Origin: Echinicola salinicaeni
GTDB lineage: Bacteria > Bacteroidota > Bacteroidia > Cytophagales > Cyclobacteriaceae
Length of the DNA stretch: 64,000 nt
Direction of reading: 5' to 3'
Assembly: GCF_014280965.1 (NCBI RefSeq)
Contig: NZ_JACODZ010000003.1
Location: 372,001 to 436,000 of the forward strand
Below the pieces are notes generated by a model that had not been told where the DNA came from, did no database searches, and was given only the letters and a program-made list of their open reading frames with translations. This document shows, in pieces, positions 26,619 through 35,822 of this stretch (position 1 is its first letter; every line of letters begins with the position of its first letter). The position numbers and the translations under genes are program-made.

Positions 26619-29345
26619 ATGAACAAGCATTCTTCTTCTCGTAGAAATTTTGTAAAACACTCAGCTTTGCTTTCCTCCTCTATTTATTTGGCTCCTGGTT
26701 TATCAAATGCTATGGCCCAAAATCGTAACAGCATGAATAAAGCCCAAGCGGTAGAAATCGATTGGTTAGAAAATGTCGAAAATATTCAGGTAAGTGGTAG
26801 CACTTTAGGGCTTCCTTGGCCAAAGGGGCAAGTAAAAAACGAAGCTTTTTTTTTGGAGGATGAAGGAGGAAGACAATTTCCTGTTCAAACTTGGCCATTG
26901 GCATATTGGCCTGATGGGAGTTTGAAGTGGACAGGACATGCGATCGCTGATCCTAAGGCTCTGGGCAAAGGGCTGAAAATAGCTCCTGGAAAGCATGTTC
27001 AGCCCACAGAAGCTATTCAGACGGAGGAAGATGATGAAAAAATAATTGTTGATACTGGACTTATCCAATGTCAAATCAATAAAAAGGGACCTTACCTGTT
27101 AAGCGAGGTTTCAAGGAATTACCGCAAAAGTTTAAAAAATGGCCGTTTGGTTTTATTGCACCAAGATGGTGTGTTAGGTGAGCAGGAAAGTATAAAAACG
27201 ACTGTTTTTGAAGGCGCCATTGATAAGGTCTTACTGGAGCAGGAAGGACCTCTGAGGACTGTTGTAAAAGTGGAGGGAAAGCATGCTGCTTCCGGTCAGC
27301 AGAATTGGTTGCCTTTTACCATCAGGCTTTATTTTTATGCAGGAGGCGAATCCATCAGAACCATGCATACCATAATTTTTGATGGTGATGAAGAGAAGGA
27401 TTTTATAAAAGGATTGGGCCTTCGCTTTGAGGTGCCCATGGAGGATCAATTACATGATAGGCATATTAGATTTGCGGGTAAGGATGAAGGGATTTTTGCT
27501 GAGGCAGTGAGGGGTTTGACAGGCTTACGTAGAGATCCTGGAAAGGAAGTCAAAGAGGCCCAGATGAAAGGCGAGCAAACCCCTCCTGTCAGTGACTTTC
27601 CCGAAAATGTTTCTTCCCGATTGCACTATATTCCTGCTTTTGGTGACTATACCTTATCCCAAACCAGTTCCGATGCCTTTGCTATTCGCAAAAGAACAGC
27701 ATCAGGACATGCCTGGTTGAAATCCGGTTTTGGGGAACGTTCTCGAGGAACGGCTTATGTGGGAGGCCCATCAGGCGGAGTTGCTTTTGGTATACGTAAT
27801 TTTTGGCAGAGTTACCCTGCTCAGTTGGACATTAGGAATGCCCATAAAGAAGCAGCAGAAGTGACCATGTGGCTTTGGGCTCCCGATGCCCCAGCAATGG
27901 ATTTGCGATTTTACCATGATGGTATGGGGCAGGATACCTATGAAAAGCAATTGGATGCCTTAAATATTACCTATGAGGATTATGAGCCAGGTTTTGGTAC
28001 TGCAAAAGGTGTTGCCAGGACCAGTGAGATGAATATTGCCATTTTGGCTGAGACCCCAGATCATCAGCAGTTTAATAAGCTTGCCAATGGGATGAACCAG
28101 CCGCCTCAACTGACTGCATCACCAGCCTATATGCACCAAGTAGGTGTGTTTGGAAAGATTTGGGATTTACCGGATAGGAGTACCGATACCAAGGCCAAGA
28201 TAGAAGATTATCTGGAAGACTATTTTGAGTTTTATCATCAACAGGTGGAGGATCGTCGCTGGTATGGCTTTTGGGATTATGGGGATGTCATGCATAGCTA
28301 TGATTTTGACCGGCATACGTGGCGCTATGATGTAGGAGGCTTTGCCTGGGACAATTCTGAATTGTCCACAGATCTATGGCTATGGTATTATTTTTTAAGG
28401 ACGGGAAGGTCTGAAGTCTTTAGAATGGCTGAGGCTATGACCAGGCATACCGGAGAAGTGGATGTGCATCATCTTGGCCGCTTTGCCCCCTTAGGAAGCA
28501 GGCATAATGTGCAGCATTGGGGCTGCAGTGCCAAGCAGTTGCGGATTTCTACGGCAGCTAACAGGCGTTTTTATTACTATTTGACAGCTGATGAAAGAGT
28601 GGGGGATTTGATGGAAGAGCAAGTCAATGCAGCAGCTACCCTGAAGGCTATCCCACCAACCAGAAAGGTGAGCAATAAATCGGTATGGGAGACAGAAGAT
28701 GATCCGCATCATGTTTATTTGGGCTTTGGTACAGATTACGGTGCTATTTCAGCGGCTTGGCTGACTGAGTGGGAGAGAACAGGAGATCCAAAGATCAAAG
28801 AAAAGCTAGTAAATAGTATGAAGACCATTGCCGCGCAACCTAAGGGTTTTTTCACTGGTGGTAGCCGGATGGATTTAAGGACTGGTGAGTTTGAAATACA
28901 AAAGCGCCAGCGGGCCGGGGCTTCTCATTTGAGTGCGGTTTTTGGTCTTATGGAAATTTGTGCAGAGCTAATCGAGAACTTTGATCTACCAGAATTCAAA
29001 GCCGCCTGGCTGCAGTATTGTACCTTGTACAATGCCAGTGCAGAAGAACAAGAAGAGGTTTTGGGAAATGCCTTGGGGAGGTTGAACTTGGGGCAGGGAC
29101 ATAGCCGATTAACGGCTTATGCAGCGAAACTTAATGATGATCCAGTTTTAGCAGCGCGTGCTTGGAAAGAGTTTTTTGGTGGAGCTGCTGGCTATGATTT
29201 TGAAAAACCAGAAATATACATGGTAGAAGGTGACGAAGTCTTAAGACCAGTAGAAGAAGGACATATCTCTACCAATGCCACTGCCCAGTGGGGACTGGCT
29301 GCGATAGAATGTTTGGGTTTGGTAGGAGATAGATTGAAAAAATAG
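26619..29345 (+). CDS. exo-rhamnogalacturonan lyase family protein (PL26-type), Tat-exported
   Basis: 908 aa. Tat signal SRRNFVKHSALLSSS at residues ~7-21. N-terminal RIFT-like barrel (~45-280; 'GLPWPKGQVKN', 'LAYWPDGSLKWTGHA'), a middle beta domain, and a long (alpha/alpha) toroid (~500-880; 'WYGFWDYGDVMHSYD', YDVGGFAWDNSELS, HHLGRFAPLGSRHNVQHWG). This is the order seen in fungal PcRGLX. It should release unsaturated galacturonosyl-rhamnose units from the end of rhamnogalacturonan I, feeding the GH105. Activity is inferred from the family. Confidence 0.82.
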   Translation: MNKHSSSRRNFVKHSALLSSSIYLAPGLSNAMAQNRNSMNKAQAVEIDWLENVENIQVSGSTLGLPWPKGQVKNEAFFLEDEGGRQFPVQTWPLAYWPDGSLKWTGHAIADPKALGKGLKIAPGKHVQPTEAIQTEEDDEKIIVDTGLIQCQINKKGPYLLSEVSRNYRKSLKNGRLVLLHQDGVLGEQESIKTTVFEGAIDKVLLEQEGPLRTVVKVEGKHAASGQQNWLPFTIRLYFYAGGESIRTMHTIIFDGDEEKDFIKGLGLRFEVPMEDQLHDRHIRFAGKDEGIFAEAVRGLTGLRRDPGKEVKEAQMKGEQTPPVSDFPENVSSRLHYIPAFGDYTLSQTSSDAFAIRKRTASGHAWLKSGFGERSRGTAYVGGPSGGVAFGIRNFWQSYPAQLDIRNAHKEAAEVTMWLWAPDAPAMDLRFYHDGMGQDTYEKQLDALNITYEDYEPGFGTAKGVARTSEMNIAILAETPDHQQFNKLANGMNQPPQLTASPAYMHQVGVFGKIWDLPDRSTDTKAKIEDYLEDYFEFYHQQVEDRRWYGFWDYGDVMHSYDFDRHTWRYDVGGFAWDNSELSTDLWLWYYFLRTGRSEVFRMAEAMTRHTGEVDVHHLGRFAPLGSRHNVQHWGCSAKQLRISTAANRRFYYYLTADERVGDLMEEQVNAAATLKAIPPTRKVSNKSVWETEDDPHHVYLGFGTDYGAISAAWLTEWERTGDPKIKEKLVNSMKTIAAQPKGFFTGGSRMDLRTGEFEIQKRQRAGASHLSAVFGLMEICAELIENFDLPEFKAAWLQYCTLYNASAEEQEEVLGNALGRLNLGQGHSRLTAYAAKLNDDPVLAARAWKEFFGGAAGYDFEKPEIYMVEGDEVLRPVEEGHISTNATAQWGLAAIECLGLVGDRLKK

Positions 29346-29410
29346 TACTGAGTCATGGGTATTGGGCCCGGATACATGGGGCCAATACGCAAAATTCAAA
29401 AAAAGGAATC

Positions 29411-30751
29411 ATGAAAAGCAAATACATATTGTTTTCCATACTGGCTTTGGGAATGAAGGGTTTTTTCTGTCAGGCGCAGCAATCGGAAAAGAGAACTTGG
29501 AAGTTTGATTTTGGAGATGGAGCTATTGCGAAAAACTATCAACAGGTTTTACCAGCGCATGAGTACAGCAAGTCCAGGGGCTTTGGTTTTTTAGGAGCAA
29601 AGCAAATCCAAGCTGTGAATAATGGAGAAAATGCCCTGAAGGGTGATTTTATAAGCAGCGATATGCCATTTTATTTTACCGTGGATATTCCAGAGGGAAA
29701 TTATGATGTAAAGGTAATTTTAGGAGATCAAAAAGGCACATCGTCCACAACCATAAGAGCTGAAAATAGACGACTGATGCTTGATAAAACCGATACCAAG
29801 TACGGTAAACTGGTAGAGAAGAAGTTTTCGGTGCATGTTCGCTATCCTGAGATTTCAGGGACCGAAAAGAAAGTAAAGCTAAAGAGCAGAGAATTGGATT
29901 ATCTGCATTGGGATCATCAGTTGACCTTGGAGTTTAATGGAGATGCACCCAAGGTGGTGTCCATAGAAATAAGTCCCAATACCGAGTCTCCTACAGTATT
30001 TTTGGCGGGTAATAGTACAGTGGTAGATCAGGCCTATGAGCCTTGGGCTGCTTGGGGGCAGATGTTTCCTGCTTTTTTCAAGCCAGGAAAAGTTGTTATA
30101 GCCAACCATGCTGAATCAGGAGAGACTTTTAAATCTTTTCGTAGGGCAGGAAGATTGGACAATATACTTAGTTTGATGAAACCAGGGGATTACCTCTTTA
30201 TGGAATTTGCCCATAATGATCAGAAACCAGGGGGGAACCATGTGGAGCCTTTCACCACTTATCAAGAGATCATAAGGGAATATATTAACGCTGTAAGGGA
30301 AAAGGGAGGGATTCCTGTTTTGGTGACTTCCATGCACCGTAGGCGATTTGATGGTGAAGGAAAAATCATCAATACACTTGAGGAATATCCAGATGCTATG
30401 CGGGAACTTGCTGAGGAGGATGGAATAGCCCTTATTGATCTCAATGCTATGAGCAAGGTACTATATGAAGCTTGGGGGGTAGATTATTCAAAAAAGGCAT
30501 TTGTCCATTTCCCTGCAGGTACTTTCGAGAGACAGGCAGATGATTTTGCTGATAACACGCACTTCAGCACTTATGGCGCTTATCAATTGGCCAGCTGCGT
30601 AGTAGAAGGGTTAAAAGCCACCAACTTAAAACTCAAAAAACACCTTAAAAAAGGATTGCCGAGCTATGATCCAGAAACCCCACCTGCTTTTGAGGATTTT
30701 TATTGGCCATTGAGTACCAGAACTTCCATTATTAAGCCAGATGGAGATTGA
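29411..30751 (+). CDS. rhamnogalacturonan acetylesterase (CE12-type)
   Basis: 446 aa with signal peptide (~1-22). N-terminal beta-sandwich (~28-185; WKFDFGDGAIAKNYQ), then an SGNH domain: AGNSTVVDQ (Ser ~199), HAESGETFKSFR, FMEFAHNDQKPGG, and DNTHFSTYGAYQLA with Asp/His. CE12 enzymes remove acetyl from galacturonic acid in rhamnogalacturonan. It follows the lyase by 65 bp in the same direction, which fits joint removal of acetyl groups that block the lyase. Confidence 0.9.
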   Translation: MKSKYILFSILALGMKGFFCQAQQSEKRTWKFDFGDGAIAKNYQQVLPAHEYSKSRGFGFLGAKQIQAVNNGENALKGDFISSDMPFYFTVDIPEGNYDVKVILGDQKGTSSTTIRAENRRLMLDKTDTKYGKLVEKKFSVHVRYPEISGTEKKVKLKSRELDYLHWDHQLTLEFNGDAPKVVSIEISPNTESPTVFLAGNSTVVDQAYEPWAAWGQMFPAFFKPGKVVIANHAESGETFKSFRRAGRLDNILSLMKPGDYLFMEFAHNDQKPGGNHVEPFTTYQEIIREYINAVREKGGIPVLVTSMHRRRFDGEGKIINTLEEYPDAMRELAEEDGIALIDLNAMSKVLYEAWGVDYSKKAFVHFPAGTFERQADDFADNTHFSTYGAYQLASCVVEGLKATNLKLKKHLKKGLPSYDPETPPAFEDFYWPLSTRTSIIKPDGD

Positions 30752-30765
30752 AAATATGGGGATCA

Positions 30766-30933
30766 AGTATTTAGTATCAGGTATCAAGTATTGGGTAGGG
30801 AGAAATAAAGAAACTAGAGAATGCTGTTCGGGATTTCAAATCCCGAACAGTATTCTAACCTTGTGTTATGTAGGGACTAAGTAGTACTAAGTCTCCGACT
30901 TGGTACGTATTAAATTTGAGCCTTTGGCTCAAA
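30766..30933. repeat. cluster of three palindromes plus a dispersed-repeat fragment
   Basis: Between the CE12 and GH51 genes (370 bp, no ORF). A 'GTATCAAGTATT' repeat fragment at 30766-30800 is followed by three hairpins: CTGTTCGGGATTT / AAATCCCGAACAG (30824-30850, 1-nt loop, perfect); GTACTAAGTC / GACTTGGTAC (~30887-30909, one G-T pair); TTTGAGCC / GGCTCAAA (30915-30933, perfect). These look like REP-type intergenic elements. Confidence 0.75.
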
Positions 30934-31121
30934 AAAGGAAGCGAACCAATCAAATTCAACTTTTCGTTTTGATCAATCAATATTTTTTAAGTGTATAAAT
31001 AACATTTAAATATTTTTTCTATATTTACCTTATCATTTATAAAAATGGATGCTAGGATAGGGAGTAAATACTGATTCCTTATTGGATCCATTAACAATAA
31101 AATCTAATAATAACCTCAACG

Positions 31122-33098
31122 ATGAACAAGCTGAAACCCCTAATGCTTGGAATGATGGCACTTTTGCTGCCTTTGCTCATCCAAGCTCAGAATGAACCAC
31201 TTCTTCTGGAAGTTGACCTTGACGACAAGGTCAGTGATGTCTCGCCCAATATGTGGGGACTTTTTTTTGAAGATATCAATTTCGCAGCCGATGGCGGCCT
31301 CTATGCAGAAATGATCAAAAACTATTCTTTTGAATTTGAAAATCCCATGATGGGCTGGAGAAGAGTGGAGGACAATGGCGCAAAAGGATATGTTTTTAAT
31401 AGGAATCATCCGAGCGGTGTCAACCATAAATACCTGCGCTTACAGCGCTTAAATAATACAGGGAATTTTGGGGTAAGTAATGAAGGTTTCCGCGGAATGG
31501 CCGTCAAAGAGGGCTTGAAATATACGGTGACCTTTATTGCTAAACTGGCCAAAGGGGATAATTTAGCCTTAAATACAAAATTACTGGATGGTGGAGAGGA
31601 AATTGGAGAAGGATCAGTAAGTGGCTTTACCAGTGAATGGGCAGAATATGAGATAGTGATGACGGCTGATAAGACCTTGGACGGAGTAGGATTTCATGTT
31701 TTGCTGGAAGGAGAAGGAGAACTTGATATTGATATGATCTCTATGTTCCCGGAGGATACTTGGATGGGAAGAAAAAGAGGATTGAGGAAAGATTTGGTGC
31801 AATTACTCGCAGATATGGAGCCGGGGTTTTTGCGTTTTCCAGGTGGTTGTATCGTCGAAGGTTTTGACTTGGAAAACCGTTACGAATGGAAAAAGACCAT
31901 TGGAGAAATGGAAGACCGTGAGGTCATCAAGAACAGGTGGAATATTGAGTTTGCCCACCGTACCACTCCAGATTATTATCAGTCATTTGGCATAGGTTTC
32001 TTTGAGTATTTCCAGCTTTCAGAAGATTTAGGAGCCGAACCCCTGCCTATCTTGAGCTGTGGTTTGGCCTGTCAGTTCAACACAGGAGAGCAGGTGGCCA
32101 TAGGAGCCTTGGATGAATATGTCAATGATGCCTTGGACCTGATTGAATTCGCCAATGGACCTGTGGACAGTAAATGGGGAGCCAAGCGGGCAGAAATGGG
32201 GCATCCAGAACCTTTTGACCTGAAGTTTATTGGTGTAGGCAATGAAAACTGGGGACCACAGTATATTGAGCGGGCCAAAATTTTTGAAAAAGCGATCAAG
32301 GCGGCCTATCCTGAGATCACCATTGTATCCACTTCTGGTCCTTTTCCTGATGGCCATGAGTTTGATTACCTATGGGGAGAGTTGAGGGAAATGGATGCAG
32401 AATTGGTGGATGAGCATTATTACAGGCCACCATCCTGGTTTAGGGAGAATGCCAGAAGGTACGATGATTATGACCGAAATGGTCCCAAAGTTTTTGCCGG
32501 AGAGTATGCTGCCCATAGTACTACGGTCAGCGAATCTTGGAAACGTAATAACTGGGAAGCAGCCTTGTCAGAGGCTGCATTTATGACTGGTTTGGAAAGA
32601 AATGCCGATGTAGTGAGGTTGGCTTCTTATGCTCCGCTTTTTGCGCATGTAAATGGCTGGCAGTGGAATCCTGATTTGATCTGGTTTGATAATCTCAGGT
32701 CTTATGGCACGACTAATTATCATGTGCAGAAATTATTTTCGACCAATAGAGGCACAGATGTATTGCCAATTACTGCAGATGGAAAAAGCTTGGCAGGAGA
32801 GGATAATTTGTATGCTTCTGCCGTATTAGATGAAGATAGTGGTGAAATGATCTTCAAGATTGTGAACACATCTACAGCGGCTAAAAAAGTCAGCATCAAA
32901 TTGGATGGAAAATATAGGGGCAATGGAGAAGGTGTTTTAATTGAAATGGCCCATGAGGACCTGGAAGCATTTAACTCATTGGAGAATCCTGTCGCAGTAG
33001 AACCGCAAGAAAAAAGCTTTATAATCAGTAAAAAGACAATTGAGTTGGAGCTCAAAGGACAGTCTGTAAATGTCGGGAAAGTTAAATTGAGTAAATAG
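31122..33098 (+). CDS. GH51 alpha-L-arabinofuranosidase
   Basis: 658 aa with signal peptide (~1-22). N-terminal carbohydrate-binding-like beta domain (~70-215), then a (beta/alpha)8 barrel with acid/base E375 in GVGNENWGPQY and nucleophile E461 in FAGEYAAH; LVDEHYYRPPSWF lies between. The C-terminal arabinofuranosidase beta domain ends the protein. It removes arabinofuranose side chains from rhamnogalacturonan I or arabinan. It sits downstream of the pectin esterase after a repeat-bearing gap, so it probably has its own promoter. A terminator follows. Confidence 0.93.
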   Translation: MNKLKPLMLGMMALLLPLLIQAQNEPLLLEVDLDDKVSDVSPNMWGLFFEDINFAADGGLYAEMIKNYSFEFENPMMGWRRVEDNGAKGYVFNRNHPSGVNHKYLRLQRLNNTGNFGVSNEGFRGMAVKEGLKYTVTFIAKLAKGDNLALNTKLLDGGEEIGEGSVSGFTSEWAEYEIVMTADKTLDGVGFHVLLEGEGELDIDMISMFPEDTWMGRKRGLRKDLVQLLADMEPGFLRFPGGCIVEGFDLENRYEWKKTIGEMEDREVIKNRWNIEFAHRTTPDYYQSFGIGFFEYFQLSEDLGAEPLPILSCGLACQFNTGEQVAIGALDEYVNDALDLIEFANGPVDSKWGAKRAEMGHPEPFDLKFIGVGNENWGPQYIERAKIFEKAIKAAYPEITIVSTSGPFPDGHEFDYLWGELREMDAELVDEHYYRPPSWFRENARRYDDYDRNGPKVFAGEYAAHSTTVSESWKRNNWEAALSEAAFMTGLERNADVVRLASYAPLFAHVNGWQWNPDLIWFDNLRSYGTTNYHVQKLFSTNRGTDVLPITADGKSLAGEDNLYASAVLDEDSGEMIFKIVNTSTAAKKVSIKLDGKYRGNGEGVLIEMAHEDLEAFNSLENPVAVEPQEKSFIISKKTIELELKGQSVNVGKVKLSK

Positions 33099-33123
33099 AA
33101 ATAATATTGTTTGATTGGGAGAG

Positions 33124-33149
33124 GGCCAGCCGAGAGGTTGGCCTTTTTT
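33124..33149 (+). terminator. Rho-independent terminator of the GH51 gene
   Basis: GGCCAGCC pairs with GGTTGGCC around GAGA, then six T. Confidence 0.9.
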
Positions 33150-33255
33150 CATGCCTAAGAATTGACGAAGTATTGAAGGAAGTTTTAATTATTAGGGAAT
33201 CTGTGCTATTTTACTAAAGAATAATCAGGATAAAGTCTGAGGTTTTGAACGAAAT

Positions 33256-35682
33256 ATGAGGATAAGAACGGTATATAGGCTCTTTTTAGGTGTTTTTTTG
33301 GTGATGTTAATGCTGGCATGCTCCAGCTCAACAAAAAAGCAAAGGATGATCCTTGACTTCAATAAAGGCTGGTATTTTAAATTGGGGGACCATCCCAATG
33401 CCCTCAATGCAGATTTTAATGTTTCTAGCTGGCAGGAAGTTACTTTACCCCATGACTGGAGCATAGCGGGGGATTTCAGTGAAAATCACCCCACTACTGT
33501 GGCTGGAGGTGCTTTGCCAGCAGGAAAAGCTTGGTATAGAAAGACTTTTTTACTTCCAAAAGAAGCCGTGGAACAAATTATTTGGATAGAATTTGATGGG
33601 GTATACCGTAATAGTGAAGTTTGGATCAATGGGCATAGATTGGGGGAAAGACCAAATGGTTATAGCTCCTTTAAATATGATTTGTCCCCTTACTTAAATT
33701 ATGGCGATGAGGCCAATATCCTTGCCGTAAAGGTGGACAATGCTGACCAGCCCAATTCTAGGTGGTATACTGGATCTGGTATATACAGGAATGTTCGATT
33801 GGTAAGGACAGAGAAAATCCATATTGATCATTGGGGGCTTTTTGTGAGTACTTCCCAAGTGAGCCAGGAACAGGCACAGGTGGATTTGGAGGTAGTCATT
33901 AAGAATGAAGGTCTCGTTCAAAGGCATTTGACTTTAGAAACCAGGATATTGAATAGTGAGGGGCTTGAAGTGGCACGCCAAACTACAAAAGAGACGGTTT
34001 TAGGAAATCAGCATGCTGAGATTATTCAGGAAATCAAGGTGGATAATCCGCAATTATGGTCGATTGAACATCCTTATTTATACCAAGTGGAGACGAAAGT
34101 ATATGCTGGTATACAGCTAATGGATGATTTGACAACACCTTTGGGGATACGTTATTTTAAGTTTGACCCTGAAAATGGATTTTCTCTGAATGGCCAAGCC
34201 ATGAAAATTAAGGGGGTTGCCATGCATCATGATCTAGGAGCCCTAGGAGCGGCAGTAAACAAAAGGGCCATTGAGAGGCAATTGAAGATATTGAAGGAAA
34301 TGGGCGTCAATGCTATCAGGACAGCCCATAATCCTCCAGCTCCTGAATTATTGGATTTATGTGATCAAATGGGCTTTCTTGTGCAAGATGAAGCTTTTGA
34401 TGTTTGGAAGGAGGGAAAACAGGAATCTGATGGACACATATATTGGGAACAATGGCACAGAAAGGATTTAGAAGATATGGTCCTAAGAGACAGAAATCAT
34501 CCATCAGTGATCATGTGGAGTATAGGAAATGAAATCCCAGAGCAATATGACAGTGCAGGAATCAGTATAGCCAGTGAATTGGCAGGGATCATCAAAGAGC
34601 TGGACATGACTCGGCCTATAACAGCGGGCTTGAATGAAAACAGACCAGGAAAAAACTTTGTGGTTCAGTCGGCTAGTTTGGATGTTTTAGGATTTAACTA
34701 TAGACATAAGGACTATTCGATGCTGGATAATTGGTATCCAATGATGAATTTGATTGCTGCTGAAGGAATGTCTGCATTGGCTACCAGGGGACATTATGAA
34801 ATGCCATCTGATAAGATTATTCGCATGAATAGCCTTGAGAAAGAAAGTATGGAAGATGAAGATTATTCCATTTCATCTTACGATCATGTGTCAGCTGATT
34901 GGGGCAGTACCCATGAAGAAACTTTAAAAGCGCTGAAGGGCAAAGACTATATTTCAGGTATTTTTGTTTGGGCTGGATTTGATTATTTGGGAGAACCTAC
35001 TCCTTATCCTTTTCCCGCAAGGAGTTCCTATTTTGGTATTGTGGACCTAGCTGGTTTTCCTAAAGATGCTTATTATCTCTACCAAAGTGAGTGGACGGAT
35101 AAGCCGGTTTTGCATTTGTTCCCACATTGGAATTGGAAAGAAGGTATGGCCGTGGATGTTTGGGCATATTATAGTCAAGCGGATGAGGTAGAATTGTTTT
35201 TGAATGGAAAATCCCTTGGAGTAAAGAAGAAGGAAGGAGATGCCATGCATGTCATGTGGCGTGTGGATTTTGAGCCAGGATCATTGAGGTTGGTTTCTAG
35301 GAAAAATGGTGAGCAGATTTTGGAAAGACAGGTGCATACTGCTGGGGACCCTGATAAGATACTTTTAACTCCAGACAAGAGGGAGTTGTCGGCTGACGGA
35401 AAGGATTTGTCTTTTGTTACGGTAAGTGTAGTGGATAGTAAAGGGGTCTTGGTACCCCATGCGGAAAACCTGATCAATTTTGAAGTGAAGGGAGCTGCTA
35501 AGATTGCCGGGGTTGATAATGGTTATCAGGCTTCTTTGGAATCTTTTAAGGCAGATTATCGAAAAGCCTTTAATGGTAAATGTCTCTTGATCGTTCAAAA
35601 TAATGAAACCAAGGGAGAAATTGTTATAAGGGCGAGCTCTGACGGTCTAAGGGCTGCTCAGACTTCTTTAACGTCAGAGTAA
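33256..35682 (+). CDS. GH2 beta-galactosidase-type lipoprotein
   Basis: 808 aa, lipobox near residue 23 (LMLAC). Order: sugar-binding jelly roll (~30-200; LPHDWSIAGDF, WYRKTF), immunoglobulin-like domain (~200-305), (beta/alpha)8 barrel (~305-600) and C-terminal DUF4982/Ig-like domains. Acid/base E426 is in IMWSIGNEIPE; the likely nucleophile is E503 in IAAEGMSALATRG. MHHDLGALGAA and NAIRTAHNPPAPELLDLCD are typical of GH2 galactosidases. It probably trims galactan side chains of rhamnogalacturonan I. It ends the pectin group and faces sbcC. Confidence 0.92.
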   Translation: MRIRTVYRLFLGVFLVMLMLACSSSTKKQRMILDFNKGWYFKLGDHPNALNADFNVSSWQEVTLPHDWSIAGDFSENHPTTVAGGALPAGKAWYRKTFLLPKEAVEQIIWIEFDGVYRNSEVWINGHRLGERPNGYSSFKYDLSPYLNYGDEANILAVKVDNADQPNSRWYTGSGIYRNVRLVRTEKIHIDHWGLFVSTSQVSQEQAQVDLEVVIKNEGLVQRHLTLETRILNSEGLEVARQTTKETVLGNQHAEIIQEIKVDNPQLWSIEHPYLYQVETKVYAGIQLMDDLTTPLGIRYFKFDPENGFSLNGQAMKIKGVAMHHDLGALGAAVNKRAIERQLKILKEMGVNAIRTAHNPPAPELLDLCDQMGFLVQDEAFDVWKEGKQESDGHIYWEQWHRKDLEDMVLRDRNHPSVIMWSIGNEIPEQYDSAGISIASELAGIIKELDMTRPITAGLNENRPGKNFVVQSASLDVLGFNYRHKDYSMLDNWYPMMNLIAAEGMSALATRGHYEMPSDKIIRMNSLEKESMEDEDYSISSYDHVSADWGSTHEETLKALKGKDYISGIFVWAGFDYLGEPTPYPFPARSSYFGIVDLAGFPKDAYYLYQSEWTDKPVLHLFPHWNWKEGMAVDVWAYYSQADEVELFLNGKSLGVKKKEGDAMHVMWRVDFEPGSLRLVSRKNGEQILERQVHTAGDPDKILLTPDKRELSADGKDLSFVTVSVVDSKGVLVPHAENLINFEVKGAAKIAGVDNGYQASLESFKADYRKAFNGKCLLIVQNNETKGEIVIRASSDGLRAAQTSLTSE

Positions 35683-35701
35683 CTAACACTAATAATTTTT
35701 G

Positions 35702-35812
35702 TTTCACGCTAAGGCTGCAAAGAAGGCGTAAATTACTAAAAGATTGATTTTGAATGACTTATAAGCCAAGTCTTAGCATTCTTAGCCTAGCCTCAGTGCG
35801 CTTTGCGTGAAA
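35702..35812. repeat. dispersed repeat with inverted ends
   Basis: The gap between the convergent GH2 and sbcC genes starts with TTTCACGC (35702-35709) and ends with GCGTGAAA (35805-35812). Inner text ('AAGGCTGCAAAGAAGGCG', 'CAGTGCGCTTTGCG') resembles the CGCAAAG-type intergenic repeats common in this phylum. Non-coding. Confidence 0.55.
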
Positions 35813-35822
35813 TATTAAGCAA

